A DNA stretch of 9,209 bases from Anaerolineales bacterium (GTDB lineage Bacteria > Chloroflexota > Anaerolineae > Anaerolineales > Villigracilaceae). The stretch covers positions 1-9,209 of the forward strand of contig JAQTWR010000086.1 of the NCBI GenBank assembly GCA_028689195.1, read 5' to 3'. A model generated the notes under the pieces. That model had not been told where the DNA came from, made no database searches, and was given only the letters and a program-made list of their open reading frames with translations. Shown piece by piece: positions 5,027 through 9,209 of this stretch; positions within the stretch are counted from its first letter, which is position 1; each line of letters starts with the position of its first letter. A program made the position numbers and the translations under genes.

Positions 5027-6295
5027 ATGAATCCCAAGGCAATAAGTCTATTCTGCGGCGCAGGCGGCTGTTCATTAGGATTTGAAAAAGCTGGCTATAA
5101 CGTCGTCTTTGCAACCGACGTTGATATTGCCGCGCTTGCTACTTACAAAAAAAACTTCCCGAGCACAAAAACTTTGGCGACAGATATAAATCAACTGGAT
5201 TTCGATAATTTACTAGACGATTTAAATCTTGGCGTAGGCGAATTGGATTTCTTGATTGGCGGGCCGCCATGTCAGGGCTTTTCGACGGCTGGAATGCGTT
5301 TTTGGGACGACCCGCGAAATGCGCTTCTAAAAAGTTACGTGAACGCTCTGGATAAAATCAAGCCCAAATGGTTTTTGATGGAGAATGTGGAAGGCTTGTT
5401 GACAGCCAACAACGGAATCTATTTGCATGAAGCCGCAAAAGCCTTTGTCGAATTAGGTTACAAAATCAGAATCGAAAAAATCTACGCTCATGAATACGGC
5501 GTTCCCCAACGGAGAAAAAGGGTATTCGTTATCGGAAACCGACTTGGAATTGATTTCGATTTACCTGAACCAACCATTCAAGTCAAAGGCAAAATTTTTA
5601 GAAACTCGGATATTACTTTAAGGCACACCATTTCAGCCTTGCCAGAACCAATACAGGGAAAAAATCAACCTCTCGACTATAAAACTTCTCCCCAAAGCGA
5701 ATGGGAGGAGCAATTAAGAAATGGCTCAAAAATCTTAACCGACCATCACGTGTTTTACCTGACCAAAATCCAACTGGAGCGTATTCGTCGTTTGAAGCAA
5801 GGGCAAACCATGAAGGATTTGCCTGCGGAACTTCAACACGAATCCTTTGTAAGACGCGCAAATCGCAGAGTACAAGACGGAACGCCAAGCGAGAAGCGGG
5901 GCGGAGCGCCATCTGGCATTAAGCGACTGGTGTATGACGAGCCAAGCCTGACCATCACAGGCGCCGCAACAAGGGAATTCATTCATCCCACCCAAAACCG
6001 CCCATTAACTATTCGAGAAGCGGCAAGAATCCAAACCTTCCCCGATTCTTTTGTATTTGAAGGCAATGACTCTGAGAAAATCCAACAAATCGGGAATGCC
6101 ATTCCGCCCCTGCTTGCCAGAATTTTTGCAGAACACATCAAGAATGATTATGGTTTCGTTGGTGAAAACACAATGGACGGCGAACTTATCGGTTATTCGC
6201 TGACAAAGGCGGAAGCCATGAGTCCTGCTTTACTCAAAACGAAAGAATTATTGGAAGCATTGAAGCAAAAAGAACTCCAACTTGCGATGTTCTAA
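5027..6295 (+). CDS. Type II DNA (cytosine-5)-methyltransferase
   Basis: A 422-residue C5-cytosine methyltransferase that moves methyl from S-adenosylmethionine to cytosine in a specific site, protecting host DNA from the nuclease encoded next. The ordered motifs are present: I, ISLFCGAGGCSLGFE (6-20), which binds AdoMet; IV, GGPPCQGFS with catalytic C82; VI, ENVEG (119-123); VIII, YGVPQRRKRVFVIG (157-170); IX, RPLTIREAARIQTFP (325-339); and X, QIGNAIPPLLA (354-364). The target-recognition region lies between VIII and IX, about residues 175-320. A tail of about 50 residues follows motif X. ATG 5027 has GAGGT six bases upstream and places the protein directly at motif I. It uses more A/T-ending codons and far fewer CGCG words than the flanking glycan genes, a sign of separate origin. 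The site specificity cannot be read by eye. Confidence 0.95.
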   Translation: MNPKAISLFCGAGGCSLGFEKAGYNVVFATDVDIAALATYKKNFPSTKTLATDINQLDFDNLLDDLNLGVGELDFLIGGPPCQGFSTAGMRFWDDPRNALLKSYVNALDKIKPKWFLMENVEGLLTANNGIYLHEAAKAFVELGYKIRIEKIYAHEYGVPQRRKRVFVIGNRLGIDFDLPEPTIQVKGKIFRNSDITLRHTISALPEPIQGKNQPLDYKTSPQSEWEEQLRNGSKILTDHHVFYLTKIQLERIRRLKQGQTMKDLPAELQHESFVRRANRRVQDGTPSEKRGGAPSGIKRLVYDEPSLTITGAATREFIHPTQNRPLTIREAARIQTFPDSFVFEGNDSEKIQQIGNAIPPLLARIFAEHIKNDYGFVGENTMDGELIGYSLTKAEAMSPALLKTKELLEALKQKELQLAMF

Positions 6296-6304
6296 AAGGC
6301 AAAT

Positions 6305-7345
6305 ATGAGCAACTCTGTTTTTATAAAGAACCTATATACAAAATGCAGGATACACGGAGCGGGCGAAGCGCAAGTCGCCATTTCGGATGCGGAAATTTAC
6401 GTGCTGATTGCATTGGTAGCCAACGACCTTAACTGGTCGCTTGACAAATTAGGTATTGGGCAAATTGGTCTTCCAACGTGGAATTATTACGAGATTGACT
6501 TGGATTGGTTTGAAAGTCTGGAAGACAATGGCGTTACTCCACAATTAATTCTTTCACTACTGGATACTTGCGTTAAAAAAGACCAGGATTTTGTGTTATT
6601 CATCGAGAATTTATCCGCCCTGCATAGAAGACGGATAAAGTTCAAAAGGATATTATCAAACCAGCCCGTTCCATCTATGGAGCAAATTGGACCGCGAACT
6701 CTTTTGGAATACGGGACTTGTGATATTGAATTGTTAGCCAATTGGATGACTTGGCGCAAGTGGATTTATGATATTGACAATCGCTCTGCGCAGGAGACAG
6801 GTTATCTCTTCGAGCCGATTTTAGCCAGCAGTTTAGGCGGCGAAACTGTTGGGGCAAAAAATTCCCCAATTAAACGAATTGACGAAAACGGGCGCGCAAC
6901 AACTAACGGCAGGCAAGTTGATTGCCTGATTGCCCACACCAGTACAGCCTATGAACTTAAACTGCGGGTCACGATTGCGGCAAGCGGGCAAGGTAGGTTT
7001 ACAGAAGAATTATCTTTTCCTGTGGAGTGCCAAGCCGCAGGGTATAAACCTGTATTACTGGTTTTAGACCCAACGCCATCAAACAAGCTCAAAGAACTAT
7101 CTAGGAAATATCTTGAATGTGGCGGTAAATTACTTCAAGGCGAGCAGGCATGGAAACACATGGAAAAACAGGCGGGTGCTGTCATGTCGGTGTTTATCAA
7201 AAAATATATCAAGCCAGCAATCAAGTTGGTTGATGATTTGGAAATCAAATCCCCTCAAAAAATTTCGCTCGAATGGCATGAAAGTTACATAGAGATTGCA
7301 AGCGCAACCGCGAATTATGTAATTCCTCGAAGCGATAATGAATAA
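6305..7345 (+). CDS. Type II restriction endonuclease, PD-(D/E)XK fold
   Basis: A 346-residue protein directly after the methyltransferase, with 9 bases between stop and start. AAAGG before ATG 6305 is a good ribosome binding site, partly within the previous stop, which suggests coupled translation. The nuclease core is visible at residues 203-222: RQVDCLIAHTSTAYELKLRV. D206 and the ELK triad (E217, K219) fit the metal-binding D-x(n)-E-x-K motif. ETGYLFEPILASSLGG (164-179) looks like the helix that precedes this core in the fold and may add an acidic ligand (E170). After the core comes PVLLVLDPTPSNKL, a strand often seen in this fold. The N-terminal 150 residues, rich in aromatic and acidic residues, probably recognise DNA. 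Position and motif make this the cognate nuclease. It may belong to the ApaLI-like family, but that is a weak recollection I cannot check. No controller protein or Vsr gene is present. Confidence 0.8.
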   Translation: MSNSVFIKNLYTKCRIHGAGEAQVAISDAEIYVLIALVANDLNWSLDKLGIGQIGLPTWNYYEIDLDWFESLEDNGVTPQLILSLLDTCVKKDQDFVLFIENLSALHRRRIKFKRILSNQPVPSMEQIGPRTLLEYGTCDIELLANWMTWRKWIYDIDNRSAQETGYLFEPILASSLGGETVGAKNSPIKRIDENGRATTNGRQVDCLIAHTSTAYELKLRVTIAASGQGRFTEELSFPVECQAAGYKPVLLVLDPTPSNKLKELSRKYLECGGKLLQGEQAWKHMEKQAGAVMSVFIKKYIKPAIKLVDDLEIKSPQKISLEWHESYIEIASATANYVIPRSDNE

Positions 7346-7373
7346 TGACATAGCATTTCTTTATAAATATTCT
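7345..7373 (+). promoter_or_regulatory. Possible promoter before the peptidase gene
   Basis: ATGACA (7345-7350) and TATTCT (7368-7373) are 17 bases apart in an AT-rich gap. TATAAA at 7362 is an alternative -10 but has no -35 at a proper distance. The gap separates the restriction pair from the resuming glycan cluster, so a fresh promoter would make sense. The match is weak. GGAG at 7380-7383, six bases before ATG 7390, is a clear ribosome binding site. Confidence 0.3.
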
Positions 7374-7389
7374 CTTATTGGAGTCCCCC

Positions 7390-8715
7390 ATGAAACCCTA
7401 CACCTCCCTAAAATCCATCCTCGCGGAATTCTTCCCCCTGCACCGCACCCTCGCCTCCGCTGACCATGACAAAACGCTGGAGATCATCGGCACGTACATG
7501 CCTGATTCATCCAACTACGCCATCGAGACCTACACTCCGCTCGAAAAGGCGTGGACATGGTATGTGCCCGAGCGCTATGTCGTACACGAAGCATATTTAG
7601 AAATTGAAAATGGCGAGCGCGTGGTGGATTTCAAAAATAATCCGCTGCACATCGTTTCATATTCCCCGCCCGTTGACCAGACCCTCACCTTCGAGGAACT
7701 CCAACCGCATTTGTATTTCAACGAGAAGCGCCCGCACACCATTCCGTGGGTGTTCAAATATTACGACCGTAACTGGGGCTTCTGTCTGCCGAAGAATGTT
7801 TTCGACAAACTTCCGCGTGACAAGAAATACCGCGCGGTGATTAAGTCCGAATTTGTCACCGACCCCAAGCAGGGATTCAAAATGGCGACAGCGGTGATTC
7901 ATCCCGAAGGCGGAGCGTCCGCGTCGGCGGGAGAAATCATCGTGCAGGCGCATACCTGTCACCCAATGCAGGCGAATGACGACGGCGCGGGCGTGGTCAG
8001 CGCTATTGAACTCGCGCGCCGCCTCGCGGAAAATCCGCTGCCCGCGGGTTCGATGTCCGTCCGCTTTTGGTTTGGACCCGAGACCATCGGCACGATTGTG
8101 TATCTCTCGCACAACGAACATCTCATTCAAAATCTGCGCGGCGGAATTTTTATGGAGATGACGGGCAACAAAAATAAAATCGCGTGGCACCACAGCCGCC
8201 AGCATAACCATCTGCTCGACCGCATTACTCATCACGTCGTCAAGAATGTCGCGCACGATGAACGCGACTTCGCTGCCGCGCCTGCCAACGATGAGCGCGT
8301 CATCAACGGACCTGGCGTGAACGTGCCGTGCATTTCCATCAACCGCTGGCCCTATGACGAGTATCACACGTCCGATGACAATCTCGACATCATGCACGAT
8401 GACATGCTCGTAGGCGCGGCGGAAACCGCGGAGCAAATCATTCGCATGTATGCGACGAACTACATACCCAAGCGCACCTTCCGCGGACCTGTGTTCTTAA
8501 GCGGCAACGGTCTGTGGGTGGATTGGCGCGACAACTGGGCGCTCAATCGCGCCATCGAAAAAATCATGATGAGGTTCGAAGGCGAACATTCGGTTTTCGA
8601 TATCGCCGAGCAGGTGGGACTCGATTATTGGATGGTGCGTGATTACGTGGAAAAATTCCGCGCGAAGGGATTCGTGGACGCGCTGCCGATTCCATCCGAA
8701 GCAGAATCCGCATGA
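7390..8715 (+). CDS. DUF4910-family M28-like zinc aminopeptidase with C-terminal winged helix
   Basis: A 441-residue protein of the DUF2172/DUF4910 family (an M28-like aminopeptidase fold). Zinc-site motifs of the M28 type are visible: AHTCHPMQANDDGAG (187-201), with His and D198; FGPETIGT (228-235), with E231; and YHTSDD (325-330), with H326. Residues about 57-110, from WYVPERYVVHEAYLEI onward, form the small DUF2172 insert. Residues about 365-435, with INRAIE-like ALNRAIEKIMMRFEGEHSV and IAEQVG, match the family's C-terminal winged helix-turn-helix. There is no signal peptide, so it is probably cytosolic. It has no experimentally defined substrate that I know of. Its presence with an acetyltransferase, a sugar synthase and spsF suggests a role in removing an amino-acyl or acyl group from a sugar precursor, or in control of the cluster. 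Start ATG 7390 follows GGAG. The TTG at 7378 overlaps that site and is rejected. Confidence 0.85.
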   Translation: MKPYTSLKSILAEFFPLHRTLASADHDKTLEIIGTYMPDSSNYAIETYTPLEKAWTWYVPERYVVHEAYLEIENGERVVDFKNNPLHIVSYSPPVDQTLTFEELQPHLYFNEKRPHTIPWVFKYYDRNWGFCLPKNVFDKLPRDKKYRAVIKSEFVTDPKQGFKMATAVIHPEGGASASAGEIIVQAHTCHPMQANDDGAGVVSAIELARRLAENPLPAGSMSVRFWFGPETIGTIVYLSHNEHLIQNLRGGIFMEMTGNKNKIAWHHSRQHNHLLDRITHHVVKNVAHDERDFAAAPANDERVINGPGVNVPCISINRWPYDEYHTSDDNLDIMHDDMLVGAAETAEQIIRMYATNYIPKRTFRGPVFLSGNGLWVDWRDNWALNRAIEKIMMRFEGEHSVFDIAEQVGLDYWMVRDYVEKFRAKGFVDALPIPSEAESA

Positions 8716-8718
8716 CCC

Positions 8719-8746
8719 GTAGGGGCGATTTGCGAATCGCCCCTAC
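8719..8746. repeat. Perfect 12-bp hairpin repeat between the peptidase gene and spsF
   Basis: GTAGGGGCGATT (8719-8730) and AATCGCCCCTAC (8735-8746) are perfect complements around the loop TGCG. The sequence type, GTAGGGGCG with its inverted partner, is a common dispersed repeat in Chloroflexota and cyanobacteria. No T-run follows, so it is not a classical terminator. It ends 11 bases before the spsF start, where it takes the place of a ribosome binding site and could attenuate translation. Confidence 0.8.
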
Positions 8747-8757
8747 CGTGAAAAATT

Positions 8758-9209
8758 ATGAAACAAAAAATCGTTGCCATTATTCAAGGACGCATGTCCT
8801 CATCGCGCCTGCCGGGAAAAATCCTCGCGGACATTGCGGGTCAGCCGATGTTGTCCCGCGTCTTCATGCGGACTTCGCGCGCGAAGACTCTGAGCGAAGT
8901 CATCTTCGCCACCACCACCGACCCATCCGATGATCCCGTCGCGGAGTATTGCGACTTTGCGGGAATCCCTTTCACGCGCGGAAGTTTATACGACGTGTTG
9001 GATCGCTATTATCAAACCGCAAAAAACGCCAAAGCAGATATCGTCGTCCGCGTCACAGCGGATTGCCCCGTAATTGATCCTGAACTGATTGACAGCGTGG
9101 TAAATACAGTTATCCCGCAAGGGGACGATGTCAGTGGTCAGTCATCAGTGGTCAGTGGCGGGTTTGATTTTGCATGTAGTAGACTTCCACCGCCTTTTGG
9201 GAGAACATA
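8758..9209 (+). CDS. spsF: SpsF-like cytidylyltransferase, N-terminal part (runs off the window)
   Basis: The reading frame from ATG 8758 is open to the window end (150 codons plus two bases). Residues 5-23, IVAIIQGRMSSSRLPGKIL, are the nucleotide-binding signature of the SpsF/CMP-NeuAc synthetase-like family (G-R-x-x-S-x-R-L-P-x-K). VIFATTTDPSDDP (48-60) and RVTADCPVIDPELID (98-112) are further family motifs. FDFACSRLPPPFGRT at the end matches the conserved block that follows. This protein would activate a sugar with CTP, pairing with the NeuB/SpsE-like enzyme at the start of the cluster. A heptanucleotide array inserted in frame adds about ten residues (125-134) of Ser/Val/Gly just before that block. 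No Shine-Dalgarno precedes the ATG. The C-terminal half is outside the window. Confidence 0.88.
   Translation, partial: MKQKIVAIIQGRMSSSRLPGKILADIAGQPMLSRVFMRTSRAKTLSEVIFATTTDPSDDPVAEYCDFAGIPFTRGSLYDVLDRYYQTAKNAKADIVVRVTADCPVIDPELIDSVVNTVIPQGDDVSGQSSVVSGGFDFACSRLPPPFGRT
9130..9157 (+). repeat. Heptanucleotide array inside spsF
   Basis: Four 7-base units occur in tandem: GTCAGTG at 9130 and 9151, and the single-base variants GTCAGTC at 9137 and ATCAGTG at 9144. Twenty-eight bases plus two flanking bases give ten codons, so the frame is preserved. The encoded residues (V125-G134) interrupt the region between two conserved SpsF blocks. Confidence 0.75.

Noticed and set aside
5027..7345. Scarcity of CGCG as a hint that the restriction site is CGCG
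   Set aside because: The word is abundant in the flanking genes, so the genome does not avoid it. The difference is explained by the base composition of a transferred module.
7657..8436. 259-codon open frame antisense to the peptidase gene
   Set aside because: It is a mirror of the GC-rich codons of the peptidase gene, which carries all the zinc-site motifs. It has no ribosome binding site or known fold signature.
8719..8746. Intrinsic terminator between the peptidase gene and spsF
   Set aside because: The stem is perfect but no T-run follows, and spsF starts 11 bases later in the same direction. A dispersed repeat is the better reading.

Overview
The window looks like a chromosomal segment of an uncultured Chloroflexota (Anaerolineae-like) bacterium. 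This is an inference. It rests on the codon style of most genes (very rich in GCG, CGC and CGCG), on short dispersed palindromes of the kinds seen between genes in that group, and on gene content. No rRNA or tRNA is present to confirm it.

Left end (1-1584): two genes on the minus strand, the N-terminus of a response regulator (cut by the window edge) and a RidA-family deaminase with a good promoter. Divergent from them is an RmlD-like SDR sugar reductase on the plus strand, possibly translated from a leaderless mRNA. Its 3' end and the following 363-base gap carry a run of DnaA-box-like 9-mers, all in one orientation and at near-helical spacing. Next come octanucleotide repeats, a palindromic repeat and an AT-rich stretch. 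This is the most unexpected feature of the window and could be a replication origin, a DnaA-binding locus or a DnaA-regulated promoter region.

Middle and right (1948-9209, all plus strand): a surface-glycan cluster of nonulosonic (sialic-acid-like) type. It holds a NeuB/SpsE-family synthase, a GT4-like glycosyltransferase, an AAC(3)-fold N-acetyltransferase, a DUF4910-type M28-like zinc peptidase with a C-terminal winged helix, and the start of an SpsF-like cytidylyltransferase that runs off the window. The likely logic is that NeuB condenses a C6 amino sugar with phosphoenolpyruvate, SpsF activates a sugar with a nucleotide, the acetyltransferase modifies an amino group, and the glycosyltransferase transfers the product. 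The peptidase-like protein has no assigned step.

A compact type II restriction-modification pair (C5-cytosine methyltransferase followed 9 bases later by a PD-(D/E)XK nuclease) sits between the acetyltransferase and the peptidase. Its base use differs: CGCG occurs about 6 times in 2.3 kb, against more than 20 in the 1.3 kb peptidase gene. This suggests a later insertion into the glycan cluster.

A second theme is small repeats that invade genes. Degenerate heptanucleotide tandem arrays occupy the synthase-glycosyltransferase gap, two places inside the glycosyltransferase and one place inside spsF, always leaving the frame open. A palindromic repeat supplies the last codons and stop of the glycosyltransferase.
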